The notes: generated by a model not told the origin, from the sequence alone. Positions 26,538 through 36,010 are shown, numbered from the stretch's first letter. The stretch: 64,000 bases of DNA from Larkinella punicea (GCF_003334855.1 NZ_QOWE01000012.1:168323-232322), one strand, 5' to 3'. Program-made: numbers and translations.

Positions 26538-28298
26538 TTAAAAGGTAAGAACCGTGTCGCCGGTGCGGACTTCGAAGGTTTGGCCGGCCGGAAAAACCAC
26601 CGGTTTTCCTTTGACTTCTTCGCTGATGGTGGCCGACCGCAGCGCAAGCCGCTGGCCGTTGGCGGCTTCAACGGCATAAATCCGAAATTCGAGCAAGTCC
26701 TTTTTCCGGAATAGATCGTTGCCCGCCTGCCTGATCCGGGTCACTTCTCCAAAAGCCGTCGCACCCGCCTGAATCACCACTTCGCCCTCGCTCACCACCG
26801 CGTCGATCACCCGGAACCGAACCGTCTCGCCCTCCTGAGCGCGGGACGACGACAGATCGTTGCTCAACGCCAGTTTCACCGGCAAACGCCTGACTGCAAC
26901 CGACTTGCGGGTCACCGGACGTTTCACGGGTTCCGGTACCGGTTCGGTGGTCGTCGGCGCAATGGGTTCTGCTTTGGGCGGAGTCACCGGTGTTTCCTCA
27001 ACCGATTTGGGCGGCACGGTTTTGGGTTTTGTTACATCCGGTTTTTTCGGCAGGCTCGTTTTGGGTTTGTTTTCAACCGGATCGGGCGTTGGTTCCGGAA
27101 TCGTAACCCGGTTTTCGCGGGGTTCAGCATAAACCAGCGTCGGCGAGGTTACTTGCGAAACAACGGGCTTTACCTGTACCGACGGCTTCTTGCCGCTATC
27201 ACCGATTTTTGTCGTGGGTTTGGGCTGCGGTTTGCGATCCAGCAGCAGCATCCCCAGAAACAGCACCGCGACCAGCGTGAAGGTTCCTGCCAGCAGGAAT
27301 TCCCAGTTCGTACGAAACCAGTCCGGCGTATGTTGGGCTAAAAACCGTCCTGAAAAGTAGGATTCTGACTTTTTTGCTCCCGCCAGCTTTCGATTGGGCT
27401 GCATATCCACCACATCCGTGACCGGCAACGGAGGCATGATTTGGGCGGGATCCAGAACCGGGGCCGAGGCATAAAACGGTTGCAGGGCTTTTTGAAAGGC
27501 TTTGGCGTCGGCAAACCGTTTGGCCGGATTTTTATCCAGTGCTTTTTGCACCACCGCTTCCAGTTCTTTCGGGATCTGGCCATCCAGTTTTCGCAGCGGA
27601 ATCGGTTTTTCCCGCACAATGGCCTGCATCAGTTCGTAATCCGTCCGGCTGGCAAAAGGCAGTTTTCCCGACAGCAGTTCGTACAGCAAAACGCCCATGG
27701 CATACAGATCCGAAGCGGGCGAAGGCTCCTGTCCTTCAATGAGTTCCGGAGCCATGTACTCGAGCGTTCCGACAATGCGGTTGGCCTGCGTCAGTCGCTG
27801 CTCCCCACTCACGCGGGCAATGCCAAAATCCATGAGTTTGATGGTACCTTCCGGCGTCAGCATTAGGTTGGCGGGTTTGATATCGCGGTGCAGAACCCCC
27901 TTCCGGTGCGCGTGCGCCATGCCTTCGAGCCCCTGTCTGACCACCTCCGCAGCAATGGCGGGTGACAAAGCCCCGGCTTTCCGAATCAGGGCTTCCAGAC
28001 TATCGCCTTCGACGTATTCCATTGCCATGAAATAGTCGGCATTATCCTGCAAAAAATTGTAGACAACCGCAATATTGGGGTGGTTCAGCCGGGCCAGAAT
28101 CAGGGCTTCGTTCCGAAACCGCTCCATGAAAGACGTCTGGGAAACGAGGTGCGGGTGGAGCATTTTCACGGCAACCAGTCGTTGCAGCAGCGTGTCGGTT
28201 GCCTGATAAACCGTCCCCATACCGCCTTCGCCCAGGAGCGATTCGATGCGGTAGTGCTGGATGAGACGGCCTTTTAGGGTGGGCTTCTGGTTATTCAT
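26538..28298 (-). CDS. Membrane Ser/Thr protein kinase (PknB-like)
   Basis: The real start is the ATG at 28298, not upstream frames, because it overlaps the phosphatase stop codon by 8 bp and opens at MNNQKPTLKGRLIQHYRIES. The 586-residue protein has a kinase domain with GEGGMGTVY, the catalytic Lys in VAVKML, HRDIKPANLML and DFGIAR. These are followed by APELIEG, a proline-rich linker, a transmembrane helix (FLLAGTFTLVAVLFLGMLLL), a second Pro/Lys-rich region and a C-terminal beta-rich extracytoplasmic domain. It is the last gene of the FHA-protease/phosphatase/kinase operon. The C-terminal domain has no PASTA repeat. Confidence 0.92.
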   Translation of the reverse strand: MNNQKPTLKGRLIQHYRIESLLGEGGMGTVYQATDTLLQRLVAVKMLHPHLVSQTSFMERFRNEALILARLNHPNIAVVYNFLQDNADYFMAMEYVEGDSLEALIRKAGALSPAIAAEVVRQGLEGMAHAHRKGVLHRDIKPANLMLTPEGTIKLMDFGIARVSGEQRLTQANRIVGTLEYMAPELIEGQEPSPASDLYAMGVLLYELLSGKLPFASRTDYELMQAIVREKPIPLRKLDGQIPKELEAVVQKALDKNPAKRFADAKAFQKALQPFYASAPVLDPAQIMPPLPVTDVVDMQPNRKLAGAKKSESYFSGRFLAQHTPDWFRTNWEFLLAGTFTLVAVLFLGMLLLDRKPQPKPTTKIGDSGKKPSVQVKPVVSQVTSPTLVYAEPRENRVTIPEPTPDPVENKPKTSLPKKPDVTKPKTVPPKSVEETPVTPPKAEPIAPTTTEPVPEPVKRPVTRKSVAVRRLPVKLALSNDLSSSRAQEGETVRFRVIDAVVSEGEVVIQAGATAFGEVTRIRQAGNDLFRKKDLLEFRIYAVEAANGQRLALRSATISEEVKGKPVVFPAGQTFEVRTGDTVLTF

Positions 28299-29244
28299 GA
28301 GCACGTTCGCTATCACGCGTAAAGGGTACGTCAATTTCGCGGGTTTCGCGCGGGGCGGGTAGCGTTCTGGTGACGGTTCGCTCGGCCAGCACCACGGTGA
28401 TGTTGTCGTGACCACCCCGGTTTTTGGCCAGTTGAACGAGTTCGGAAGCGACCTGGGGCAAGGTCTCCTGTGCCAGCAGCCGCAGCAAATCCTCCTCCCG
28501 GCAGTATTCGTACAGACCGTCGGAGCAAAGCAGCAGCCGGTCACCGGTGTCGAAAGGCAGAACGCAGCGACCCAAATCCACCCGAATGTCCGCTTTCGTC
28601 CCCATTGCCTGCGTCAGGACGTTGCGTTCGGGATGGCGGGCGGCTTTTTCCTCCGAGATTTCCCCCATTTTCAGCAATTGCTGGACATACGTATGGTCTT
28701 CGGTTAACTGGACGAGCTGGCCATTTTTGTACAGATACGCCCGGCTGTCGCCCACATGCGCGAAATACAGTTGCTCGTTCTGAACCACCACGGCGGTGCA
28801 GGTGGTCCCCATACCCCGGAAGGTTTCGTGCTGAAGCGACTCGTCAAAAATTTGCCGGTTGGCAATCTGAAAAGCGCGCATCAGGCTATTTTCGGTGGTA
28901 TCGCGGAATTGAAAATATTCCCGGCTGACCGTCTCGGCGGCCATCTGACTGGCAATTTCCCCGGCCAGATGCCCGCCCATGCCATCCGCCACCAGCAACA
29001 GATACCCTTTAACCCGGCGGATGCCTTCATCGGCCAGCCGGACGAACAAACCGGTGTCTTCATTGTTTTTCCGGACATTCCCGATGTCCGAAACGACGAT
29101 GGCGTTGAGGTCGCTGGAAACGACGGGCGGTGTGGCCGGTTCTCCCCCCCCGCGTTCCATCGGCACGCTCTCTTCAACGGTTTCCGGTAAGATGGGCGAC
29201 GATTTTTTCCCGAAAAGATACTGGACTATATTTTTCATGAACAT
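28291..29244 (-). CDS. PP2C-family protein phosphatase
   Basis: The 317-residue protein has the metal-binding motifs of PP2C phosphatases in order: NNEDTGLF, LVADGMGGHLAGE, VGDSRAYLY, LLLCSDGLYE and GGHDNITVVL. An N-terminal extension of about 45 residues is rich in Pro and Glu. The start could be either Met1 (29244) or Met3 (29238). It should reverse phosphorylation by the kinase encoded immediately downstream, with an 8-bp gene overlap that suggests coupled translation. The FHA-protease gene ends 41 bp upstream of it. Confidence 0.93.
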   Translation of the reverse strand: MFMKNIVQYLFGKKSSPILPETVEESVPMERGGGEPATPPVVSSDLNAIVVSDIGNVRKNNEDTGLFVRLADEGIRRVKGYLLLVADGMGGHLAGEIASQMAAETVSREYFQFRDTTENSLMRAFQIANRQIFDESLQHETFRGMGTTCTAVVVQNEQLYFAHVGDSRAYLYKNGQLVQLTEDHTYVQQLLKMGEISEEKAARHPERNVLTQAMGTKADIRVDLGRCVLPFDTGDRLLLCSDGLYEYCREEDLLRLLAQETLPQVASELVQLAKNRGGHDNITVVLAERTVTRTLPAPRETREIDVPFTRDSERAHE

Positions 29245-29285
29245 GCTCTCTATCAGTTCGTTAAAGCATCTTTTCAGGGTTTGAA

Positions 29286-30980
29286 TCAGTCGACGACCTG
29301 ACGACGGCCCATCAGCTCCAGGCCGTACGAGATAGGCACGGCGAAGGTGATGCGGGTGGCATCCTGCGTGGTATTGCTGGCGGTGAAGATGCCGATGACG
29401 TTGCCCTCCCGATCGAAAACCGGCCCTCCGCTGTTGCCCGCGCCGGTGGCGTTGACCGTGAGCTGGTAATAATCTCCGAACTCGCTGTAATAGCTGGACG
29501 ACTTGCCACTGCTCTGGCCTTTGATGATCTTGCCGACGTTGCCGGGGGTGACGGTCACGTCCGGCACCTTGACAAACTGGGGATTGCGGTTTGCAAAATC
29601 CGACGAATTCTCCCCCACAAACACATCCGGCGAAATACCGGGATAGCCCATCACGGTGACCAATTGGCCCGAGGCAATGTCCTTTTCCGCATTGCGCATC
29701 TGAACGGGTGACAGCGTTTCGGCCAGGTCGATTTTAATCATGGCCACATCGTGTTTCGGCGAGATGATGGGTTTGCCACTGGCCGGAAAACGCTGCTCGT
29801 TTTTGTTAAAAGTGACATCGAGGTACGTATTGACGCCTTCGATGACTTTTCCCGACATCGGTTTTTTGCCAAAAAACCGTGTTTCTCCCGGCACCCAGCG
29901 GAACGGCTGCACCCGCTCCGGGCTGATTTCCCAACCCTTGGCGCCCTGCACCAGCAACAGGCCGGGAAACGCATCGGGCGGAAAACTGTAGTAGGAATTC
30001 CAGGCGGCAGCCACGTGGCGGTTGGTCAGAATGTGGCCCTGGGGCGAAACCACAAAACCCGATCCGCTGGCCCCGTGCATGGCAATGGGTTCGCCAACGG
30101 CCACGTCTTTTTTCAGTCCCAGCAGCGGTTCGACTTGGCCGGGTTCGACTTCAATGTACATCGGAATATTTTTCGTGGTGCCGTCCCATTGTTTGACCGG
30201 CATATACTGGTGGTAAATATCGTCGCCGGTCGGGGTGTAGATCAGTTTGTAGCCAAATTCGATGAAAACCACTTTGCTGGTGTTGGCGGTGGCAATTTGC
30301 TCGGTCGTCAGGGAATGATCCGGTTTGGAAGCCGGTAACACAACCGGGCGGTTGACAACCACCGTAGTATTGGTGCGGAACTTGTCCTTAAACGCGAAGG
30401 CAATGCCCGAAAGAATGGCCAGCACCAGGGCGGCTCCCACCAGCACCGAGCGCGTTGTTTTCCTGCGTTCGGTCACCATCATCCGTTCGACGGTTTGCTT
30501 GCCCAGGCCCACTTTGGCCGGCGCACCGGAAAACGCATCGGCGTCGGAAACCGGAGCCGGCATTTTGAATTCACTGGTTGGGTTGTAGGGCGCCGGCATG
30601 TCGACCACCCGCGTGCTCTGCATCCATTCGACGGGGCGGGGGTTGAGGTCGAACTGGAAAACCGGGCCGCCCTGGCCAAGCTGCACTTCGTCGCCCGGTT
30701 GCAGAACCGCCGAGCCAACAATGCGGGTTTTGTTGACGAAAATACCGTTCCGGGAGTTGTTATCGACCACCTTGAAAACCGGCAGCGGGCCTTCTTCTTT
30801 CACGAGTTTGCCGTGTTCGCGGGAAACCGTCGAGTCCAGTTCGGGATCGAACCGCAGGTCGTTGGCGATGCCCCGCCCGAACGTCAGTTCGGTGTACTTT
30901 TTGTAGTCGAATTCTTCGACCTGGTTGGCTTTGGTGCCGGTAAGATGACGAATGACAAACCGTTCTATTGGAGTGGCCAT
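29286..30980 (-). CDS. FHA domain-trypsin-like serine protease membrane protein
   Basis: The 564-residue protein has an N-terminal FHA domain (about 20-110: ELTFGRGIANDLR, TVSREHGKL, NNSRNGIFVNKTRI), which binds phosphothreonine. A predicted membrane helix (LVGAALVLAILSGIAFAF) follows. The trypsin-like domain has the catalytic triad His322 (TNRHVAAAW), Asp411 (KHDVAMIKID) and Ser517 (GAGNSGGPVF). FHA should face the cytoplasm and the protease the envelope. It is the first gene of an operon with a PP2C phosphatase and a Ser/Thr kinase, so its FHA domain may read that kinase's product. CACCTTTG (minus strand, 31037-31044) is a -7 candidate. Confidence 0.88.
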   Translation of the reverse strand: MATPIERFVIRHLTGTKANQVEEFDYKKYTELTFGRGIANDLRFDPELDSTVSREHGKLVKEEGPLPVFKVVDNNSRNGIFVNKTRIVGSAVLQPGDEVQLGQGGPVFQFDLNPRPVEWMQSTRVVDMPAPYNPTSEFKMPAPVSDADAFSGAPAKVGLGKQTVERMMVTERRKTTRSVLVGAALVLAILSGIAFAFKDKFRTNTTVVVNRPVVLPASKPDHSLTTEQIATANTSKVVFIEFGYKLIYTPTGDDIYHQYMPVKQWDGTTKNIPMYIEVEPGQVEPLLGLKKDVAVGEPIAMHGASGSGFVVSPQGHILTNRHVAAAWNSYYSFPPDAFPGLLLVQGAKGWEISPERVQPFRWVPGETRFFGKKPMSGKVIEGVNTYLDVTFNKNEQRFPASGKPIISPKHDVAMIKIDLAETLSPVQMRNAEKDIASGQLVTVMGYPGISPDVFVGENSSDFANRNPQFVKVPDVTVTPGNVGKIIKGQSSGKSSSYYSEFGDYYQLTVNATGAGNSGGPVFDREGNVIGIFTASNTTQDATRITFAVPISYGLELMGRRQVVD

Positions 30981-31097
30981 GAGTGACAGGAGTTAATACG
31001 TTATAGGGTTGGATTTTTTTTGCCGTTTGGACAATACAAAGGTGGGGAATCGGCCCGCGGGAGGAAATCGGGAAAAGCCCTGATTTTCGACTCCGGG

Positions 31098-31178
31098 AAA
31101 CCTGTATTTTGCGTCTATAGGAAAACCTATATTTTGCAGTAGTCCGTTGTACTTGAAGGTTTTATATCCGTACTTTCG
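31098..31178 (+). promoter_or_regulatory. Promoter of TPR histidine kinase with direct repeats upstream
   Basis: TTG at 31147-31149 and TACTTTCG at 31171-31178 fit the -33 and -7 elements. Upstream, AAACCTGTATTTTGC (31098-31112) and AAACCTATATTTTGC (31123-31137) are near-identical direct repeats with a 25-bp period. Between and within them is an inverted repeat, TATAGG-AAAA-CCTATA (31116-31131). This is a plausible activator site for the NarL-type regulator encoded downstream. Confidence 0.5.
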
Positions 31179-31202
31179 GTGTCTCCTTTCTCTTTTCAGG
31201 CC

Positions 31203-33272
31203 ATGCGTAACCTTCTGCTCCTGCTTCTTTCCAGTACGTTCGCCCTTGCCCAGAATCCGGTGATTGATTCGTTGCAAAACCGGCTGAAACAGCCTCAGGC
31301 CGATAGTTTTCGCGTCATGACCTTACACGAACTGGCCACCAACTACTGGTGGAACGGCTATGATTCACTCGCCATCCAGACGCTTCGTGCGGGTATGCGC
31401 GTGGCCCAAAAAGCAAACTACCCGACGGGTGAAATCCGCGCCCGGCTGGCCCTGGCCCGCATCGAAGCCGATTATCTATCCGACACCAAATCCGCTCATG
31501 CTCAACTGGATACAGCCTACAACCAGGCTGTATCCATCCGTGATCTGTCGTTGCAGGGGCAGGTTTTTCTCCGGCGGGGGCAGTTATACTCCCACATCCT
31601 GACCAAACTCCCCGAATCAAGAGCATCGTTGCAGAAAGCACTGGCAAAGTTTCTGGAAGCTCGTGACCAGCGTTGGGAAGCCCAGACCTATAATGAAATG
31701 GCCATCATGAAAATGGGAGAAGGGCAATCGGTGGAAGCCATTAATTTGTGGCTCAAAGCCCGGAAAATTCAGGAAAACGCAAACGACTGGAAAAGCCTGC
31801 GGGCTACGCTGCCGAATCTGGGTGCGGCTTACCTGCAAATGAACCGGTATGATGACGCCATGAAGTATTTTACCGAAGGTGAAAAAATTGCCAACCGGCT
31901 CAACGACGGCATGGTCAAAGTTTTCCTGATTGGCCGACAGGCCGAAATTCACGAAAAAAAGGGCCGCTACGACCAGGCCCTGACACTTTATCTGGAGCAG
32001 ATCAAAGCCTACCAGAACCCCTACCAGCCGAGTAGCCTGGCACGGGCATACGGAGCCGCTGGCCGGGTATACATTGCCCTGAAGCAATACGACAAAGCCC
32101 TCACCTACTCCCGGCTCTCGCAGAAAACCTACCGGGAAACCGTCGAGGATACCCAGGAAGCCCTGGAACACAGCGCTCAGCATAATTTTGGCGAAATTTA
32201 CATCGCACGCAAACAGTATGCCCGAGCCATCCCGTATGCGTTGACGGGGCTGGCGTGGACCGAAGACGCCCGTGAAATGCGACCCGAACGAACCAAATAT
32301 TTACGGCAGTTGGCCATCGCCTACGACAACCTGAACCAGCCAGCCAAGGCCCTTCGCTATTATAAATGGTATAAGGCCGAAGCGGACACCATCCTGAACG
32401 AAGAGTCCCTGCAAAAGGTAACGATTGCGGGCATGACCTACGACTTTGAGAAAAAACAGCAGGTGACCCGGCTCCAGCAGGCCCAGCAACAAAACCGCAT
32501 TACGACGCTGGAAAAAGATCAACTGACCCAGTCGCGCAACTTCCTGATTGCGATGCTGGTGCTCAGTGGCGGAACCCTCGGCTACGTGGTCTGGAGCAAC
32601 CGGCGGCTGCGAATCAAAAACGAAGAGCTTTCCCGAAAAAATGCTGAGATTGAAGCCGCGCTCTACCGTGGTCAGACGATGGAACGGAAGCGGGTGGCCA
32701 GTGAACTGCACGACAGCGTGGCAGCCAAGGTGTCGGCCCTGAAGTGGCGGTTCGAAGCCATGGACACCTCGCAGTTTGACGACGGCCAGCAGCGGGAACA
32801 CACGCGCCTGCTGGATCACATGGGCGAAGTCTACGACGACATCCGGGCGATTTCGCACAACCTGATGCCCGAAATCCTCGAAAAACAGGGCTTACAGGCG
32901 GCTTTGATTAAACTGACGGACACCTTAAACGTGCAGAACCGCACCCGGTTTATGCTGGAAGTGGACGACTCGGGCGCGGACGTGCGGGGAAAAACTGCCT
33001 ACGAACTCTACGCCATTTCGCTCGAACTGGTCAACAACATTCTCAAACACGCCAACGCCCGCAGTGCCGGAATTGCCCTCCACCGCCAGAACGGTTTTCT
33101 GAAACTAACCATTCAGGATGACGGTGCGGGAATCGACGAGAATACGGTTTCGGACGGGATCGGCATGCGGAATATTCAGGCGCGGCTGGAACGGCTGGGC
33201 GGTAGTTTCTACATTTCAAGTCCCGAACCGGGTGGCACCTGTGTGAATGTGCAGGTTCCGATGGCCAGCTAA
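31203..33272 (+). CDS. TPR-containing sensor histidine kinase (LytS/NarX type)
   Basis: The ATG at 31203 gives a signal peptide (MRNLLLLLLSSTFALAQ) and 689 residues; an upstream GTG is unlikely because it sits directly after the -7 box. Six or more TPR-like repeats fill about residues 25-410, as in GAAYLQMNRYDDAMKYFTEG and AAGRVYIALKQYDKALTYS. A transmembrane helix follows (FLIAMLVLSGGTLGYVVW). The HisKA_3 helix has the phospho-acceptor His in ERKRVASELHDSVAAKV. The HATPase domain has ELVNNILKHANA and DDGAGI. It is convergent with the NarL-type regulator, its likely partner, which ends 14 bp away. Confidence 0.92.
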   Translation: MRNLLLLLLSSTFALAQNPVIDSLQNRLKQPQADSFRVMTLHELATNYWWNGYDSLAIQTLRAGMRVAQKANYPTGEIRARLALARIEADYLSDTKSAHAQLDTAYNQAVSIRDLSLQGQVFLRRGQLYSHILTKLPESRASLQKALAKFLEARDQRWEAQTYNEMAIMKMGEGQSVEAINLWLKARKIQENANDWKSLRATLPNLGAAYLQMNRYDDAMKYFTEGEKIANRLNDGMVKVFLIGRQAEIHEKKGRYDQALTLYLEQIKAYQNPYQPSSLARAYGAAGRVYIALKQYDKALTYSRLSQKTYRETVEDTQEALEHSAQHNFGEIYIARKQYARAIPYALTGLAWTEDAREMRPERTKYLRQLAIAYDNLNQPAKALRYYKWYKAEADTILNEESLQKVTIAGMTYDFEKKQQVTRLQQAQQQNRITTLEKDQLTQSRNFLIAMLVLSGGTLGYVVWSNRRLRIKNEELSRKNAEIEAALYRGQTMERKRVASELHDSVAAKVSALKWRFEAMDTSQFDDGQQREHTRLLDHMGEVYDDIRAISHNLMPEILEKQGLQAALIKLTDTLNVQNRTRFMLEVDDSGADVRGKTAYELYAISLELVNNILKHANARSAGIALHRQNGFLKLTIQDDGAGIDENTVSDGIGMRNIQARLERLGGSFYISSPEPGGTCVNVQVPMAS

Positions 33273-33285
33273 ACCCGCCCTGGCG

Positions 33286-33936
33286 TTACAGCAACCCGTG
33301 CCGGACGGCGTATTTGATGATGCCAATTGAATTTTTGACGGCCAGTTTCCTGAGAATGTTGTGGCGGTGCGTCTCGACCGTTCCGGGGCTGATGAACAGC
33401 TTTTCGGCGATGGCGTTGGTGGAAAGCTCCTGTGCCACCAGTCGGATGACCTCAAGTTCGCGGTCGGTCAGGGGCGACAGGGGCGCGGGGGCTTCGTCCA
33501 GCACACGAACCGGGCTGACCGGCAACGCCACCAACTGGGTCATGACCGATTCCGAGAAATATTTCTCCCCACGGGCCACGGTTTTCACGGCTTTCTCCAG
33601 TTCGGCTTTCCCGGCTTTTTTCATCACGTAGCCCGATATACCGGCCCGGAAGGCTTCCCGAATGCTGTCGGCATCTTCCGAAACCGTCAGCATCAGCACT
33701 TTAATCCGGGGAAACTGCTGGCGGATTTTCAGCGTCAGATTAATCCCGTCGAGGTGCGGCATGTTCATGTCCGATAACACAATATCGACCTCATGATCCC
33801 CCAGAAAACCCATTACATCCCGGCTGTCGTTCAGGGTACCAACCACTTCCACCCCTTCGATGCGGGTCAGCAGCAGGGAGAGACTGTCTAAAATAATTTC
33901 GTGATCATCCGTTAAGAGTAGACGTATGGGGGTCAT
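33286..33936 (-). CDS. NarL/FixJ-type response regulator
   Basis: The 216-residue protein starts at the ATG at 33936. The receiver domain has the acidic pair Asp10/Asp11 (LLTDDHE), the phospho-acceptor Asp in IVLSDMNMPHLDG and Lys near residue 106 (GYVMKKAGK). The C terminus has a LuxR-type helix-turn-helix (LTDRELEVIRLVAQELSTN, then FISPGTVETHRHNILRKLAV). It is the probable partner of the TPR kinase whose 3' end faces it. A good promoter lies at 33972-34001. Confidence 0.92.
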   Translation of the reverse strand: MTPIRLLLTDDHEIILDSLSLLLTRIEGVEVVGTLNDSRDVMGFLGDHEVDIVLSDMNMPHLDGINLTLKIRQQFPRIKVLMLTVSEDADSIREAFRAGISGYVMKKAGKAELEKAVKTVARGEKYFSESVMTQLVALPVSPVRVLDEAPAPLSPLTDRELEVIRLVAQELSTNAIAEKLFISPGTVETHRHNILRKLAVKNSIGIIKYAVRHGLL

Positions 33937-33971
33937 AGGCAACAGAGTCAGGGTGAATCTCGCGGGTCTTT

Positions 33972-34001
33972 CAAAGATAAAGAGGATTTGGAGAATAGCA
34001 A
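33972..34001 (-). promoter_or_regulatory. Promoter of the NarL-type regulator gene
   Basis: On the minus strand, TATCTTTG at 33972-33979 matches TAnnTTTG, and TTG at 33999-34001 lies 19 nt upstream of it, the expected spacing. The leader is about 35 nt. Confidence 0.6.
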
Positions 34002-34066
34002 GGTATCGTGCTGATGTAAAACCACTTAGCTACGTTGGTTTTTACTGTAAAGAATGTTAATTGTAA

Positions 34067-34199
34067 AATGTAGGACTTACGTCTGATAATTCTATCACTA
34101 TTTCGCTTTCTGCCCTAAATCCCCTAAAGGGGACTTTTAGCATCCGGACTAAGCCGCGTCCAAGTCCCCTTTAGGGGATTTAGGGGCAGAAAGCGAAAA
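34067..34199. repeat. Long-hairpin repeat element, copy 1
   Basis: A 26-bp flank (34067-34092) lies to the left of a long hairpin (about 34101-34199). The hairpin stem holds TAAATCCCCTAAAGGGGA and its complement, and the loop begins CTTTTAGCATCCGGAC. A second copy at 36826-36960 has the same flank in reverse complement on its other side. It lies between the regulator and FAD oxidoreductase genes. Confidence 0.85.
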
Positions 34200-34203
34200 T
34201 CCT

Positions 34204-34272
34204 AAAATGATGAATGGTAAATGTAAAAGGGGATGCCAGTCCGGCACTTTTACATTTATCATTCATCATTTT
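34204..34272 (-). terminator. 26-bp-stem hairpin after the FAD oxidoreductase gene
   Basis: The arms 34204-34229 and 34247-34272 are reverse complements with one mismatch in 26 bp; the loop is 17 nt. It begins 28 bp past the stop of the minus-strand gene ending at 34301 and lies right beside repeat copy 1. It probably terminates the uptake locus. Confidence 0.6.
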
Positions 34273-34300
34273 ACATTTGAAATTTAAAATTCCCTTCCCC

Positions 34301-36010
34301 CTACAACGTCAGCCGCTGTTTGTCCTTGAGCAACACCTCTTTCAGTTTCGCATACGGCACTTTCTGAACGGTTGTCTTGCCATCGATGGCCAGCACGGCG
34401 GCCGTGGCAGCCGATTGTCCCAGAATCATGAAGACCGGTTCCATCCGGATGGAACCGTAGGCAATGTGTGAACTCGATACGCAAACCGGCACCAGCAGAT
34501 TTTTGCATTCGTCTTCTTTCGGCACAATCGACCCGTAGGCAATCGAATACGGTTTGTCCGGATGAACGCCGATGTCGCCTTCGTTCTGAACAAAACCGTC
34601 TTTTTTGACAAACCGCTGCGAATTGTGGGCGTCCAGCGCGTAGGAACCCATGCCCACCGGATTCGGCACGACGGTTTTGCCCAGCGCGTCGACCTCCTTC
34701 ATGACAAATTCGCCCAGCATCCGCCGGGCTTCCCGGATATACAACTGGTGCGGCCAGTTCCCGTTGTCCTTGAATTCATCTTTGGGCAAACCCCACTGCT
34801 GCATGGCCTGGTGAACATCCGCCGGAATTTTCGGGTCGTTCTGCATGTAATACAGCAATCCTTTCTGGTACAGTTCGTGGTCGCGGATAATCTCTTTGCG
34901 CCGTTCGTAGGTGGCTTCGGGATAGTCGTAGTTTTTTCCGATGTAGTCGGTGCTGAACGGCCCGTGGTTGTTGGTATCGGTTTTGCGGTTCGGAATGGGG
35001 TCGTATTTATCAAATGTTTCGCGCCAGCCCGTGGCAAACACGCGGGCCAGAAGTTCGTAGCGACTGGGATCGTAGCCCGCGGGTTTTGGGAACGGAATGC
35101 GGTTTTCGGGGTGATTGCTCAGGCACATCCGGAAACAATACGCCTGAATTTTGTGGTCGCCGGTGCCGTTTGCGCCTGGTTCTTCCGCCGATATTTCGGG
35201 CAATAAACCGCTTTTAGGGTCACCTTCAACCTTGTAGGGACTCACATTTTTCTTAAAATAGTGGCCGTGCTGAAAAACGCCGACCTGCACGCCGTTGTGC
35301 GTTTCGTTGTAGACACTGTTCGCTTCCCGGCCGACGTGGTATTTCACGCCCGCTGCCGCCATCAAATCGCCTTCGTAGGTGGCATCGATGAACACTTTTC
35401 CCTGATAAACCGTACCGCTCAGCGTTTTAAACGAGGTGATGGCCCCCGCCTGCTTCTGAACGCCTTTCGCCGACCGGTCCAGCCATTCGTTGCGGTACAC
35501 CGTCAGTTTATTTTCCCTGACAAAGTCCTCAAAAACCTGCTCGGCTGCGTGCGGTTCAAAAATCCACATGGTGCGGTTGGTGCCGTCGAGCGCGGGCGTC
35601 CCCTGTCCTTTGTTGCCGTATTCCGACCGTTTCTGCCAGGTCCACGAAGCGTCTTTCTGGTAGTGCTGATAAAGCCGCTGGTAGAACTCGCGGGAGAGTC
35701 CGCCGATAACCTCCTTGTTGCCCGTATCGGTGAAGCCCAGCCCCCCCGACGACAAACCGCCCAGGTGTTTGTCCGGCGACACGATGATGACCGATTTGCC
35801 CATCTTTTTGACCTGCACAGCCGCCGTGACGGCCGCCGACGTGCCGCCATAAATGATCACATCGGCCTGCCGCACCACCGCTTTTCGGGTTGCGGCCGGT
35901 TCAATGGTGGACGTTCGATAACCGGGCAGCATCAGGAGCAAACCCAACACAAGGCCGGTGACCGACCCTTTTTTTAAGAATTCAGAAGCGAACGGGTTGT
36001 ACAAAGTCAT
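34301..36010 (-). CDS. FAD-dependent oxidoreductase (GdhB/DUF-type, exported)
   Basis: The 569-residue protein has a hydrophobic N-terminal helix (about residues 15-35). The dinucleotide-binding start is ADVIIYGGTSAAVTAAVQVK, followed by HLGGLSSGGLGFTDTG. This is the FAD-binding pattern of PF12831-type oxidoreductases found in Bacteroidota sugar loci. The C terminus (MILGQSAATAAVLAID) closes the fold. The substrate is unknown; a role in oxidising or modifying an imported sugar is inferred from position. It is the last gene after sigma-FecR-SusC-SusD-SGNH, 22 bp past the SGNH gene. Confidence 0.85.
   Translation of the reverse strand: MTLYNPFASEFLKKGSVTGLVLGLLLMLPGYRTSTIEPAATRKAVVRQADVIIYGGTSAAVTAAVQVKKMGKSVIIVSPDKHLGGLSSGGLGFTDTGNKEVIGGLSREFYQRLYQHYQKDASWTWQKRSEYGNKGQGTPALDGTNRTMWIFEPHAAEQVFEDFVRENKLTVYRNEWLDRSAKGVQKQAGAITSFKTLSGTVYQGKVFIDATYEGDLMAAAGVKYHVGREANSVYNETHNGVQVGVFQHGHYFKKNVSPYKVEGDPKSGLLPEISAEEPGANGTGDHKIQAYCFRMCLSNHPENRIPFPKPAGYDPSRYELLARVFATGWRETFDKYDPIPNRKTDTNNHGPFSTDYIGKNYDYPEATYERRKEIIRDHELYQKGLLYYMQNDPKIPADVHQAMQQWGLPKDEFKDNGNWPHQLYIREARRMLGEFVMKEVDALGKTVVPNPVGMGSYALDAHNSQRFVKKDGFVQNEGDIGVHPDKPYSIAYGSIVPKEDECKNLLVPVCVSSSHIAYGSIRMEPVFMILGQSAATAAVLAIDGKTTVQKVPYAKLKEVLLKDKQRLTL

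Noticed and set aside
26860..27132. Gly/Thr-rich gene opposite the kinase linker
   Set aside because: It is the complementary reading of the Pro/Lys-rich kinase linker and has no independent support.
26538..28544. Longer start for the Ser/Thr kinase at 28544
   Set aside because: The extra 82 residues are the phosphatase coding sequence read in another frame and do not look like protein.
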